Assembly: GCA_030425425.1 (NCBI GenBank)
Contig: JAUIAO010000051.1
Span: 1 to 45,053, forward strand
Reading direction: 5' to 3'
From: Bacteroidia bacterium
GTDB lineage: Bacteria; Bacteroidota; Bacteroidia; Cytophagales; Cyclobacteriaceae
Length of the DNA stretch: 45,053 nucleotides
This document shows, piece by piece, positions 26,512 to 36,044 of this stretch (positions within the stretch are counted from its first letter, which is position 1; each line of letters starts with the position of its first letter). The notes under the pieces are model-generated. The model was given only the letters and a program-made list of their open reading frames with translations, ran no database searches and had not been told where the DNA came from. The position numbers and the translations under genes were made by a program.

Positions 26512-27546
26512 TTAGGTTTTGTTAGCCAATTGCCCGCACGCGGCATCTATGTCTTTGCCACGGCTCCTTCTCACATTTACGGTAATACGATTTTTCTTTA
26601 AGTAATTGGCAAACTGTTCCAGTCGATCTACTTCAGTGTTTTTAAAATCCGCTTCGGCTATCGGATTGTATTCTATGATATTGATCTTGGCAGGAATCTG
26701 TCTGGCAAACTTCAGTAGCTTCTCTGCGTCCTCCAGCGTATCATTGAAGTTATAGAATAGGATATATTCGAAAGTAATTTTATTCTGAGTCTTCTGATAG
26801 AAATAGAGCAGCGCCTCTTTGAGTGCTTCCAAAGAATTGCTCTCATTGATAGGCATGATTTGATTGCGCTTTTCATCATCGGCAGCATGAAGAGACAATG
26901 CAAGATTAAACTTCACTTCATCATCTGCCAGCTTTTTAATCATCTTGGCAATACCTGCAGTGGAAACAGTTATGCGCTTTGGTGACATGTTCAGGCCATC
27001 TTCTGAGGTAATCCGATCTATTCCAGCAAGCACATTATTGTAATTCAGCAGAGGCTCACCCATCCCCATAAATACGATATTGGATAGCGGCTGATCATAG
27101 GATTTCCTGGCCTGTGCATCTATGGCTACTACCTGATCATAAATTTCTGCAGGATCCAGATTTCGCTTGCGATCCATATAGCCTGTAGCACAAAACTTAC
27201 AACTCAACGAACAACCTACCTGAGAAGAAACACAAGCGGTCATTCGTTCATCAGCAGGGATCAGTACTCCCTCGATCAAATGCTGATCATAAAGTTTGAA
27301 TGCTGACTTGATCGTGCCGTCATTTGACTGTTGTTCGGTAGCAACACTGATCGGGTGAAACTCAAAATTCTCTTCGAGTTTCTCTCGCAAATTTTTAGAA
27401 AGATTGGTCATCTCTTCAAACGAATGTGCTGACTTCTCCCAGATCCATTCCCAAACCTGCTTGGCTCTGAAGCCTTTCTCTCCGGTCTCGAGAAAATAAG
27501 CCTTTAGTTCAGCGAGCGTAAGTTTCCTGATGTCCTTTTTTTCCAT
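26512..27546 (-). CDS. rlmN: 23S rRNA/tRNA adenine-C2 methyltransferase RlmN (radical SAM)
   Basis: This cytosolic radical-SAM enzyme methylates A2503 of 23S rRNA and A37 of some tRNAs. The CxxxCxxC iron-sulfur motif is present as C112-SLS-C116-KF-C119. The methyl-carrying C-terminal cysteine is C337 in DIDAACGQL. Other signatures are FMGMGEPLLNYNNV, ITVSTAG, LALSLHAA and FEYILF. The length (344 aa) is normal and the start MEKKDIRKLTLAEL is typical. The gene is convergent with the lipoprotein pair (2 bp between stop codons) and is followed on the same strand upstream by the TonB operon, whose last gene ends 55 bp before it; read-through from that operon is possible. Catalytic residues appear intact. 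Confidence 0.96.
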   Translation of the reverse strand: MEKKDIRKLTLAELKAYFLETGEKGFRAKQVWEWIWEKSAHSFEEMTNLSKNLREKLEENFEFHPISVATEQQSNDGTIKSAFKLYDQHLIEGVLIPADERMTACVSSQVGCSLSCKFCATGYMDRKRNLDPAEIYDQVVAIDAQARKSYDQPLSNIVFMGMGEPLLNYNNVLAGIDRITSEDGLNMSPKRITVSTAGIAKMIKKLADDEVKFNLALSLHAADDEKRNQIMPINESNSLEALKEALLYFYQKTQNKITFEYILFYNFNDTLEDAEKLLKFARQIPAKINIIEYNPIAEADFKNTEVDRLEQFANYLKKNRITVNVRRSRGKDIDAACGQLANKT

Positions 27547-27601
27547 CCGGCAAAGTTAGCAATTGAAAAATGGATGAAAGCCTCGAAAAACATGGCAAAA
27601 A

Positions 27602-29782
27602 CTATTGTACAGTAAAATACCCTTTATATGAAATTGGCTTTCCACTTTCAGTATATCCTTCAGCGATTATTTCAAATTCCCCTTTTACGTCACCAGTATA
27701 AAAATGAAATTCATTCTGATCACTGGTGTTCAGATTTACGTAAGGATTCCAATAAAGCTGATCCCGATAGTCCGGAATTCGCGAAAGTTCATTGCTCTGG
27801 GTGTAATCAGGAAAATGGTAGCTCTTTCTAACTTCAAGACCCTGATAAGTAAAGGCTCGTTGATAATTTAAAGGTTCGTAATCCATTAGGTTGTGTTCGA
27901 AAGTTTCAAATACAACCAACCCATCCGCCACCAGATCATCTAAATAGATTCTGTGATTGATCACCCCGATGCTTCGAATTTTATACGGAGAAAATTCCAA
28001 AATCTCTTCTACTGTCACTGGCAGTCCATCCAACAACAAAAGGGGAGGATAATCATCGTACATAAACTCTTGAAGGATTACTTTGATCTTGCTACGATTT
28101 TTGGTTTTTCGCGCCACTACTGTGGGGATGTATTCTATAAAATGTTCGTGCAATTGCGGGAATCTGTTGTAATCATCCAATAAGTAATATGAATCAAAAT
28201 CTGTAAATATTGGTTTTTTCTCCAAAGAGGCGTGCGCTGTATCCTGTTTTAAACTGAAATAAGCATTTTCCACCTGATTCCGTCTGCTTTTCTCCACGAT
28301 CTCCATAATATCTGCCGAGTCAAGAATAGGCTGTGAATAGTCAAATGATGGATATTCTGTCAAAAAAGGGCTATCGATCATAATTTTTCTCACAGAATCC
28401 GGCTGAACCAATCCAATGTAGGCCTGGACATTTCGTTGCCCTTCTTCTACCTGAAACAAGAACGACCCGTCATCTGAAATAGTCGTCGTTTGAAGCTGAT
28501 ACTTTTCGCCTATAGTACTAAAAGCAACTATTTGATCTTTTTGCGTCGGCAATATTTTCCCGGAAACTAACCCACCTCTTACCTCAGGCAAAAGCGCAAC
28601 TTCATCCAAAGTCAATTCCCCTCCTGCCTGCCAGTCCGCAAAATAAATCCAAGAATCGTCATTGATTGATCGAGGAATGGTATAAGGTTGAATATGCTTG
28701 TATTCCTCAAACTCTCGTATTGAAGATTTATGAGAAAGCGGGCTAACCTTTCGTACTGAAATAGCCACCTGAGCTTTTTCCCGAGAAGCAAATGTCATTT
28801 TTACTTCAGACCTTTCGGCATAATTTGATTTTTCCAATTGAACAGTCAAATCTGTCAAATGATCATCGCTATGATGTGCAAACAGCCTGCTGCACAATTC
28901 AGATTCATTAAGATTTATGAATGCTTTATAGACTCCTGGTTTCAGGCTTCTGTTTTCAATTGAATAATTGATTTCATTCTTTGCCAGTACATCTAAAACA
29001 AGATTTTGTCCGTCAGAAACCAAAAGTCTGGTTTGATCGGGAATCTGACCGATTACATTTAATTCATACGTACCAGGCAGTTCATTTAACTGAATCGACA
29101 CACCGTCTCGGGTGACATCTGGCAAATTCTCAAAATAAAAATTGCCAAGCGTATCTTCCAAAATACCTCTATAAGATTGAGATCCTGCGTCTTTCAACTC
29201 AAACAGACCATAGCCTTGATTATCGATGCTGAATTCCGCTACTGTTTCGCCCTCTTCATTGGTAACCTTGCCTTTTTCCATTGCTGGATTGCTTGTTTTT
29301 ATAGCAATCCGATTCGTTTCTCCGGCAACAAAAACACCACCTTCAGGAACAAATGAGATACTGGTTTCTGATGTATTATTAGGAATCTCATATTGCTCAA
29401 AGGGATTGACTATTTCAATTTTGGATTGATAATACTGATTAAAATTCTTCATCCATCTGGTATACGCCAGCAACTGATACGAGCCTGTGGGGATGAGAGA
29501 AGAAATGAAAAATTCACCTGATCCATGACCGTCCACCAATGGAATTTTTTGCTGAAAAATCACTCTGTTTTGACCTCCAATGAGTTCTACATAAAGTATT
29601 TTACTTAGATGTGATGGGAGGCCGGTAGCTTCACTATTACAAAACGCACTAAACAAAAGAGTCTCACCTGTAATCAGAAACTGATCATTCACCTGCAAAT
29701 AGACAGATTCCTGAATATTTTGCTGGGCGTTAACCACCCAGACAGATAAATAGACAATACTTAAGAAGAATATCTTTTTCAT
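27602..29782 (-). CDS. Exported MG2-like protein with plug-like domain, last gene of the TonB operon
   Basis: A 726-residue secreted or periplasmic protein. The ATG at 29782 is chosen because it gives a clean signal peptide (MKKIFFLSIVYLSVWVVNAQ) and overlaps the upstream stop codon as ATGA (29779-29782). The N-terminal part (about 25-130: VYLQVNDQFLITGETLLFSA, IPTGSYQLLAYTRWMKN) is an alpha-2-macroglobulin MG2-like domain. The C-terminal third has a segment resembling a TonB-receptor plug (PLLLLDGLPV, KIRSIGVINHRIYLDD, GLVVFETFEHN). Such proteins are widespread in Bacteroidota next to TonB-dependent receptors, role unproven. It is translationally coupled to the DUF4249 lipoprotein, so it probably works with the receptor. 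Confidence 0.82.
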   Translation of the reverse strand: MKKIFFLSIVYLSVWVVNAQQNIQESVYLQVNDQFLITGETLLFSAFCNSEATGLPSHLSKILYVELIGGQNRVIFQQKIPLVDGHGSGEFFISSLIPTGSYQLLAYTRWMKNFNQYYQSKIEIVNPFEQYEIPNNTSETSISFVPEGGVFVAGETNRIAIKTSNPAMEKGKVTNEEGETVAEFSIDNQGYGLFELKDAGSQSYRGILEDTLGNFYFENLPDVTRDGVSIQLNELPGTYELNVIGQIPDQTRLLVSDGQNLVLDVLAKNEINYSIENRSLKPGVYKAFINLNESELCSRLFAHHSDDHLTDLTVQLEKSNYAERSEVKMTFASREKAQVAISVRKVSPLSHKSSIREFEEYKHIQPYTIPRSINDDSWIYFADWQAGGELTLDEVALLPEVRGGLVSGKILPTQKDQIVAFSTIGEKYQLQTTTISDDGSFLFQVEEGQRNVQAYIGLVQPDSVRKIMIDSPFLTEYPSFDYSQPILDSADIMEIVEKSRRNQVENAYFSLKQDTAHASLEKKPIFTDFDSYYLLDDYNRFPQLHEHFIEYIPTVVARKTKNRSKIKVILQEFMYDDYPPLLLLDGLPVTVEEILEFSPYKIRSIGVINHRIYLDDLVADGLVVFETFEHNLMDYEPLNYQRAFTYQGLEVRKSYHFPDYTQSNELSRIPDYRDQLYWNPYVNLNTSDQNEFHFYTGDVKGEFEIIAEGYTESGKPISYKGYFTVQ

Positions 29783-30951
29783 TCTATCCAGTAGCTTGGT
29801 GCAATTAGATCTGCATAGTACGAGCAATCTGTGCAAGATCTGGTATGAATACTTACTGCAGGTGGTTCGAAACTCGTGTAATCATAAATATTCCCTCCAG
29901 TGGCAGTTAGGTAGTAAGCTGCACTATCCGGGATGGTCTTGATTGCTGACCCAAAATAACAATCAAATGGAAAAACTGGTCTCGAAAATCGCTCATCAAA
30001 ATCACTATAATTAAAGAACTGCCTCCTTTCACTCACTCCTGATACCTCGAAAAAACCTAACACAGCCTGATCCCCATCGGTGGATGAGTACATGTTGCCA
30101 AATACTGACCCTGTCTGCTGGTCAAAAAGTGATCCTCCTGACTGATTGTTTTCTTCGAGCCGCTTATAAAATAAATATGCCGCTTCACTGATTGCATACT
30201 GCCTCACCAAAATCGTATATCTAACTCTGAGTTGTTGTTGCTCTTCACTAAGAAACCTGATCGGAAATTCCAGCATTTTGTCTGAAGTCACTCCTTCCGT
30301 AGTACCATAAATCAGCGAATTTGAAAATCCTTCCTTGTAGCAAATACCAAGTGATGTATCCATTCTCACAATCGAACTATCTTCGGTAAGCTCATAACGA
30401 GCAGGATATGGAGTGATAATTTTGAAAGCCTCTTCCCATTCATATCTAAAATGATGTGTATTTCCCGTAATCGATTCTGAATCAATAAAAAACTGAATGC
30501 CACCAACATTTACGGTTCCATCTTCGCTTGGTAATTCGGCATATTGTCCGTAAATGGTGTCGATAGCTGGCGCAGCTTTTAATAGTTGTGGTTCTGACTG
30601 GTAGAGGGTACCATCAGGCATTTTCACGTAAAGTTGATATGATTCCCCAACTACACCTGTCATTCCAGCAGGAGAAATGTACTTCTGATCCGTTGCTAGT
30701 GTATAGTCAAAACGATTACCAGAGCTATTCTCCACCCAAACCTCTGCATCAGTCACATGCTGGGGCTCTAGTTCTGAACCAAGTGGATAGGTGTAGGTAA
30801 TTTCTACTTCATATTCTTCATCCAGATCACTTATGGCTCCATCTATGACAAGCACTTTTTCATATTTTAAGGCATCAAAGTCATATGGCTCCACACAGGT
30901 AACCATGACCAGGGAAAGCATCAGCACGATATATTTTGTACTACTTTTCAT
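29779..30951 (-). CDS. DUF4249-family outer-membrane lipoprotein
   Basis: A 390-residue lipoprotein with signal ending LSLVMVTC (C19), followed by VEPYDFDALKYEKVLVIDGAISD, the characteristic DUF4249 opening, and by beta-rich sequence (AEVWVENSSGNRFDY, GESYQLYVKMPDGTLYQSEPQLL, CTDCSYY near the C-terminus). DUF4249 proteins are encoded beside TonB-dependent receptors in Bacteroidota and may act as receptor lids or ligand binders, loosely similar in role to SusD, though this is inference. It overlaps the receptor gene by 1 bp (TGATG at 30949-30953 on the minus strand) and the MG2-like gene by 4 bp, so the three are expressed in a fixed ratio. Confidence 0.88.
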   Translation of the reverse strand: MKSSTKYIVLMLSLVMVTCVEPYDFDALKYEKVLVIDGAISDLDEEYEVEITYTYPLGSELEPQHVTDAEVWVENSSGNRFDYTLATDQKYISPAGMTGVVGESYQLYVKMPDGTLYQSEPQLLKAAPAIDTIYGQYAELPSEDGTVNVGGIQFFIDSESITGNTHHFRYEWEEAFKIITPYPARYELTEDSSIVRMDTSLGICYKEGFSNSLIYGTTEGVTSDKMLEFPIRFLSEEQQQLRVRYTILVRQYAISEAAYLFYKRLEENNQSGGSLFDQQTGSVFGNMYSSTDGDQAVLGFFEVSGVSERRQFFNYSDFDERFSRPVFPFDCYFGSAIKTIPDSAAYYLTATGGNIYDYTSFEPPAVSIHTRSCTDCSYYADLIAPSYWIE

Positions 30952-33731
30952 CAGAATTTAAAATTGTATGAGAGCGTAGGAATAGGATCTCCGAAAATGA
31001 TCAATTGCGACCCACTTATTTCTCCATCATTTACATCAAAGAATACAGAAAAAGGATTGTCACGACCTGTAAGGTTATATATGGAAAGTGACCAAAATGC
31101 ATGTGCTAGTTTTTGAATCCGATGATTGCCTTCTAGGTTTAGCCCGAAATCAACTCTAAAGTAGTCTGGAATTCGGTAGGAATTCCGATCTGAAAAATGG
31201 ATGTTCTGAGCGTTTTTGAAATCAAAACCAGCGACAGGTACCGTTACTGGTCTTCCCGTATTATAGGTTGTGTTTAATGAAAAACTGATCCGCCTTGTCA
31301 GTTTATAATTGGCCACAAGGTTAAAAGTATGGGGCTTGTCATACGAAGTAGGGAAAAACTGTCCTTCGTTCACTGTCTCCTCGGCGTAATTTCCATCGAG
31401 TTGGATAAATGTGCGAGCATAACTGTAATTGATCCAGCCATTCAACTTACCGGATTTGTTTATTGAAAACTCCACTCCGTAAGACTTACCAGGTCCTTGA
31501 AGAACTACCTGCTCTATGTTATCATTAAGTAAAAAAGTAGCTCCTGATTTAAAATCTACAAGGTTTTGCAATTTCTTATAGTAGCTTTCTACAGAAATCT
31601 CAATCGTTCCTTGTCTGAAATTTCTATAGTAGCCAATAGAAGCTTCATCCGCAACCTGCGGTTTCAGATGAGGACTGGAAAGTCTCCATGTATCCGTGGG
31701 TGACAAGGACGCTGAATTACTCATGGTATGGATGTATTGTCTGGTTCGGCTTATTCCTATTTTGACCGAACTGGCATTGTCCAAAGTATATCTGCCCCTA
31801 AACCTCCACTCTGGCCCGTGATAGGTTTTGATAAACTGACCGGAGGAATAAGACAAAGAATCTATAATTGTTGCTCCATTTTTCGGTAGACCATTGGTGT
31901 ATTGATAAATGTCTGCTGGTCCCAGGGCGTTGAAAACTACATATCTCATCCCGCCATAAAGTGACCACTCGCTGTTCGGCTCATAGGTGTAGGATCCGTA
32001 AAGTGAAGTTTCTAACCCTCGATCCTTAGGCACTCCTGTAGGTATCACCACAGACTCATTACCCAATGGCTTTTTAGTACCCGGATTGATTTCGTAATGT
32101 TTAAGCTGTAAGCCAAATAAAACTTTCTGCTCTTCAGTATGATAATACTCCATGTCTGCCTTCGCTGCAGATTCCAGCACAGAAAAATCCTGAACAAAAG
32201 CATGCTTTAATGACTCATCGTATGAAAGATCATATCCATATCTGGCCATAAATGCAGAAAAATTCCCGTTAAACTTTCCAGAGAACTGGTGCTTCCAAAT
32301 CAAGTTTCCATTGAAATTGAGATAACTGAAATCAGAAAATGAGAACAACGTATCAGAACTCAACCTAAACTTATCTCTACTTATATAGCTGGAGAAAACT
32401 AAATCATTTTTATCGTCTATTTCATGGTCTACACGTGTGATGACATCAAAGAAAGATACCTTATTTTCGCTGTAAGCGGCATTTTTTGCTTGTTTCAAAA
32501 TCCAATTGGAATAAGTGGTGCGGGCTCCTACCAGTAAACTTGTTTTGTCTTTAATTAATGGCACTTCTAAGGTGAGGCGAGATGTGATCGGGCTTATGCC
32601 TCCTTGTCCTTTGAATTCAGACTTATTGGCCTCTTTGGAATGGATACTAAAAATCGATGACAATCTGCCACCGTACTCGGCCGGTATTCCACTTTTATAG
32701 AGGTCCATGCTGGCGATTGCGTCTGCATTGAACACTGAGAAAAACCCGAAAAAATGTGAAGTATTGTAAACTGGAGCTCCATTAATCAGCATCAGGTTTT
32801 GATCAGCTTTACCTCCTCTCACATTAAATCCCGATGCTCCCTCTCCCACCGTTTGCACGCCGGCTTTTGTGGTGGCCACTTTCAGTATGTCACTTTCTCC
32901 CAAAACAATAGGCACTGTTTTCACTTCCTCCACATTGATCTTACTCACGCCCATGGTCACGTCCTTAATGTTCTCATCTCTGTCGGACTCTATGGTTACC
33001 TCCTGTAAGGCAATAATGTCTACCATCAGGTCAACATCCAGGCGACCATCTGAAAACATGACTACATTTCGCTCTGTAGACTTCATACCTACAAATTGGA
33101 AATACAACTTATTCTTTCCGGCAGGGAGATTAATACTGTAAAACCCAGAACCATCCGTAGTTGTCGCTTTAAAGGGCTGCTCTGTATAAATCAAAGCGCC
33201 CACTACTGGCTCTTCATTCTCCGTACTTTTTACATATCCGGCGAGGGTTGTTTGTCCTGAAGGATTTAGATCTGATCGATTTCCGATTTCAAACACGTAG
33301 TTCTCCTTATCAGACTGATCGCTGGTTTGATTTAGATATTCTCTGGTAAAAACCAACCCTTTTGTAGCTGTGCTTTTTTGCTCATTATCCTGATCGAAAA
33401 AAGAAAGAATGGATGGTTGGTCAATTATCAATACATTATTAGTAATAATTACTTTATCATCTAAAAAATAGTAATTCAATACAGTCGGTTTGAGTACCGT
33501 TTCCAGTGCCTCACACAGTGGGGTTTCGTCAAATTCTCCATCTACATAGATAGAGTCCAGCCATGAAGATTGATAAAAAAAACGCATTTCCGACTGAGCC
33601 TCCCAATCCTCAAATACATCAATAATAGGCTGATTCTGGTAGGTTCCTGTGATTTGCCAGACAGATTGGCTCCAAAGTGAATGAGACCAAAGGAATGTCA
33701 ACCATAGGAATATGTATTTGAAATTATTCAT
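30951..33731 (-). CDS. TonB-dependent outer-membrane receptor with STN domain
   Basis: A 926-residue outer-membrane transporter. In order: signal peptide (1-22, ending SLWSQ); secretin/TonB short N-terminal (STN) domain (about 30-98); carboxypeptidase-regulatory-like Ig domain (about 161-240, GQTTLAGYVKSTENEEPVVGA); TonB plug (about 255-365, GFNVRGGKADQNLMLINGAPV, YKSGIPAEYGGRLSSI); and a 22-strand-type barrel (370-926) ending in an aromatic residue (SYNFKF). The STN domain often signals to an anti-sigma factor, but no sigma/anti-sigma pair is near. The substrate is unknown; no SusD homologue is adjacent, so a polysaccharide is less likely. It overlaps the upstream gene by 8 bp and the downstream gene by 1 bp. 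Confidence 0.93.
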   Translation of the reverse strand: MNNFKYIFLWLTFLWSHSLWSQSVWQITGTYQNQPIIDVFEDWEAQSEMRFFYQSSWLDSIYVDGEFDETPLCEALETVLKPTVLNYYFLDDKVIITNNVLIIDQPSILSFFDQDNEQKSTATKGLVFTREYLNQTSDQSDKENYVFEIGNRSDLNPSGQTTLAGYVKSTENEEPVVGALIYTEQPFKATTTDGSGFYSINLPAGKNKLYFQFVGMKSTERNVVMFSDGRLDVDLMVDIIALQEVTIESDRDENIKDVTMGVSKINVEEVKTVPIVLGESDILKVATTKAGVQTVGEGASGFNVRGGKADQNLMLINGAPVYNTSHFFGFFSVFNADAIASMDLYKSGIPAEYGGRLSSIFSIHSKEANKSEFKGQGGISPITSRLTLEVPLIKDKTSLLVGARTTYSNWILKQAKNAAYSENKVSFFDVITRVDHEIDDKNDLVFSSYISRDKFRLSSDTLFSFSDFSYLNFNGNLIWKHQFSGKFNGNFSAFMARYGYDLSYDESLKHAFVQDFSVLESAAKADMEYYHTEEQKVLFGLQLKHYEINPGTKKPLGNESVVIPTGVPKDRGLETSLYGSYTYEPNSEWSLYGGMRYVVFNALGPADIYQYTNGLPKNGATIIDSLSYSSGQFIKTYHGPEWRFRGRYTLDNASSVKIGISRTRQYIHTMSNSASLSPTDTWRLSSPHLKPQVADEASIGYYRNFRQGTIEISVESYYKKLQNLVDFKSGATFLLNDNIEQVVLQGPGKSYGVEFSINKSGKLNGWINYSYARTFIQLDGNYAEETVNEGQFFPTSYDKPHTFNLVANYKLTRRISFSLNTTYNTGRPVTVPVAGFDFKNAQNIHFSDRNSYRIPDYFRVDFGLNLEGNHRIQKLAHAFWSLSIYNLTGRDNPFSVFFDVNDGEISGSQLIIFGDPIPTLSYNFKF

Positions 33732-34455
33732 TCCCTGTATTTAATGACGTAAGAAAAATTGCCAACTCAACAATGTCAGCATCATTTTGCTGATTTGGTT
33801 TAAGCTCCAGATTATTGTTTCGAATAAATTTCTTGATCTCGGGCTTGTAAGACTTATATAACCTAAATACCGTTCTTTTTCCCCAATATCGATGATACGT
33901 CTGATTGATTTTTAGAAAGTAGAAGTCGTTTTCTACAAACTGTACTTCCTGTCTTAATTCCATAGACTTCACCCTTTTCACTACAATACCAAGTAATTCA
34001 TTCTGGTACAAATCATCAAAAAAACCCGGAGTTCGATTGGCAGGTACATTTTCCATGAACCTGAATAAATGTCCATGGAGCTGAAAACTTTCTACCTGGG
34101 TTTTCGGTAGCTCAATGGCCTGATTATGAAGAGCAAAATTTGTAGGATGCTGGATACACACCATATCACTGTGTATATCATACAGCAAATTGATGCTGTC
34201 ATAGACCTGCCCTCTGAATTTGATAGTAGTGGGAGTCCAATCCGCTGACTCAAAAAACTGATGTGAGCTTTTGGAGACCCTTTTAATCTCAACATATTTT
34301 CCTGAGATAATACCGGCATTATTTTTGCCGATTTTCTGATCATACCAGTTTTCAAAATCACCATCAAGATCCAATTCACTAACCTTGTATTGCGCGATAG
34401 TGGTAAGACTAATAAAGAGAAGTACGATGAACTGTAAAATTGCCAGAAGCCTCAT
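33724..34455 (-). CDS. Secreted protein of unknown function, first gene of the TonB operon
   Basis: A 243-residue protein with a signal peptide (1-21, ending TTIAQ) and no recognised family. The mature part is beta-rich with scattered aromatics (NWYDQKIGKNNAGIISGKYV, RYWGKRTVFRLYKSYKPEIKKF) and ends with an Asn/Gln-rich segment followed by a hydrophobic patch (LAIFLTSLN). The gene overlaps the TonB receptor by 8 bp, so it is co-translated with it. It diverges from the barrel protein at 34555 with only about 100 bp between starts. A periplasmic or outer-membrane accessory role is a guess from position. Confidence 0.75.
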   Translation of the reverse strand: MRLLAILQFIVLLFISLTTIAQYKVSELDLDGDFENWYDQKIGKNNAGIISGKYVEIKRVSKSSHQFFESADWTPTTIKFRGQVYDSINLLYDIHSDMVCIQHPTNFALHNQAIELPKTQVESFQLHGHLFRFMENVPANRTPGFFDDLYQNELLGIVVKRVKSMELRQEVQFVENDFYFLKINQTYHRYWGKRTVFRLYKSYKPEIKKFIRNNNLELKPNQQNDADIVELAIFLTSLNTGNE

Positions 34456-34554
34456 GGCGCAATGTTACTCCCGAATGTGGTATTTAGGATAACTTTAGCA
34501 ATGAAACTACAAAATCATTTGATATCCGGCAGAACCGGTAGAAAAAACCAAAGC

Positions 34555-35142
34555 ATGAAAATGTTTCATAAACCATTTATATCAGTATTCATTTGGATCC
34601 TTTTCCTGTTATCTGTGAGTAAAATCCAGGCGCAGGAAATCAAAGTAGAAGATCGATATGATGAGTACTTTGGCGAAAAACCAGTCTTCACATTTACTAT
34701 CAGGGGAGACCTTAATCTGAACGATGCCTCTCTAGGCACTACTTTCGGATGGAAGAAAAAGAACTTTTCCATATTCACATCTGTTGATGCCAGACCTTTC
34801 AGAAAGCGAAATTTATATTATGTAAATAGCAACACCTCCTATCAATTCTGGCAAGAACGCTACATGATAGGAATGGGTGTGGAGATCAAGCGACAGTTCA
34901 ATGAAGAGAAACGACTAGGAGCCTTTGCTCAACTATCACCTACATACGCCTGGGGCAGATATGCCGGAACAGAAAAAAAACCAGATCACGGCTTGATATT
35001 AATTCCTAGAATGGGTTTGTTTTGGAGCTTACCTGGAGATCATTACTTCAAACTAGGCTATGCTTATGTAGATACCAAAACTGAAAGTATTGATATCCAT
35101 CGCGTATTTCTTGCCATCACATTAATCCCCAAGAAGTCATGA
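34555..35142 (+). CDS. Small outer-membrane beta-barrel-like protein
   Basis: About 195 residues from the ATG at 34555 (MKMFHKPF), chosen because it places a normal signal peptide (ending SKIQAQE) at the N-terminus; an in-frame ATG at 34501 would add 18 residues. The mature part alternates hydrophobic and polar residues with aromatic girdle-like positions (TTFGWKKKNFSIFTSVDAR, YQFWQERYMIGMGVEIKRQF, GLFWSLPGDHYFKLGYAYVD) and ends in VFLAITLIP, consistent with an eight-stranded barrel. No family recognised. It overlaps the following lipoprotein gene as ATGA (35139-35142). Confidence 0.72.
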   Translation: MKMFHKPFISVFIWILFLLSVSKIQAQEIKVEDRYDEYFGEKPVFTFTIRGDLNLNDASLGTTFGWKKKNFSIFTSVDARPFRKRNLYYVNSNTSYQFWQERYMIGMGVEIKRQFNEEKRLGAFAQLSPTYAWGRYAGTEKKPDHGLILIPRMGLFWSLPGDHYFKLGYAYVDTKTESIDIHRVFLAITLIPKKS

Positions 35143-35513
35143 GAAGAATTTTATTTGTATTAATGGCTGGTGCCTGTTGGACTTTTAGCTCTTGTGATGA
35201 GTGTAATTGTGATGGAGCTCTCTATGGTGATATTAGACTAAAAGTGACCCAGAAAAATGACACATCTGAGGTGCTGGTGACCATTTTTGAGGGGAATATC
35301 GAAAATCAGGATACAATACTCTCTGAGTATATCAATGAATCCATCGTTACCTACACTGACTTTGTGGCCGGCCGTCGTTATTCAGCCACTGCGCATTATT
35401 CCGTAGATGGAAAGAATATCGTGGCTGTAGACGGGAAAAAAATGCACACCAATACTGACGATTGTGACTGTGAATATGCTCAGGAAGTTACATTGAACCT
35501 GAAGTTGAAATAG
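35139..35513 (+). CDS. Small cysteine-containing lipoprotein
   Basis: A 124-residue lipoprotein: signal MRRILFVLMAGACWTFSSC (C19) followed by DECNCDGALYG, giving clustered cysteines, and a matching DDCDCEY near the C-terminus (about 107-113); the CxC pairs could bind metal or form disulfides. The middle is beta-rich with a carboxypeptidase-regulatory-like feel (FEGNIENQDTILSEYINESIVTYTDFVAGRRYSA). It is translationally coupled to the barrel gene and precedes the TRAP permease by 39 bp. No family recognised. Confidence 0.75.
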   Translation: MRRILFVLMAGACWTFSSCDECNCDGALYGDIRLKVTQKNDTSEVLVTIFEGNIENQDTILSEYINESIVTYTDFVAGRRYSATAHYSVDGKNIVAVDGKKMHTNTDDCDCEYAQEVTLNLKLK

Positions 35514-35552
35514 CTTTTGGATAAATTCGGGAAAAATGCACAAATTAAGGCC

Positions 35553-36044
35553 ATGATTTCCCCTTTTATAGACCGTATCAATCATTTTATTGGCAAAACA
35601 GTCAGCTGGCTCTCGTTGTTACTAGTCGTGATCATCATTCTTGATGTTTGCCTCAGATATCTCTTTTCCATCACCTCATCAGCCTCGTTTGAGCTGGAAT
35701 GGCATCTATTTGCAGCTCTTTTTTTATTGTCCGCAGGCTGGGCTTTGGGTCAGGATCGGCATGTGAGAGTGGATGTTTTTTATCAGAATTTTTCAGAAGC
35801 TCAGAAGGCCATGATCAATCTGATGGGCACAATATTCTTATTACTACCACTCTGTTTTGTTGGCATCCTTGAAGGTTTTCAGTTTGCTTACAATTCCTGG
35901 GCTATTTCAGAGATTAGTCCAGATCCAGGAGGATTGCCTGCTCGCTTTATCATCAAAAGCACGATACCTGCTGGTTTCTTTTTGCTTGGACTACAGGGAA
36001 TATCAGAAATCATAAAAGCCATTAAAACGCTCCTCAAAAAATGA
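35553..36044 (+). CDS. dctQ: TRAP transporter small permease (DctQ family)
   Basis: About 163 residues. The ATG at 35553 (MISPFIDRINHFIGK) is preferred over an upstream TTG at 35517. Four hydrophobic segments are visible (SLLLVVIILDVCLRYL, FAALFLLSAGWALG, GTIFLLLPLCFVGIL, FLLGLQGISEII), with the family signature LEWHLFAALFLLSAGWALGQDRHVRVDVF. It forms the inner-membrane complex with the large subunit, whose start overlaps this stop codon by 4 bp. The gene symbol is a family name; it does not imply a dicarboxylate substrate. The binding protein of the system is probably the one at 40259-41377. Confidence 0.93.
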   Translation: MISPFIDRINHFIGKTVSWLSLLLVVIIILDVCLRYLFSITSSASFELEWHLFAALFLLSAGWALGQDRHVRVDVFYQNFSEAQKAMINLMGTIFLLLPLCFVGILEGFQFAYNSWAISEISPDPGGLPARFIIKSTIPAGFFLLGLQGISEIIKAIKTLLKK

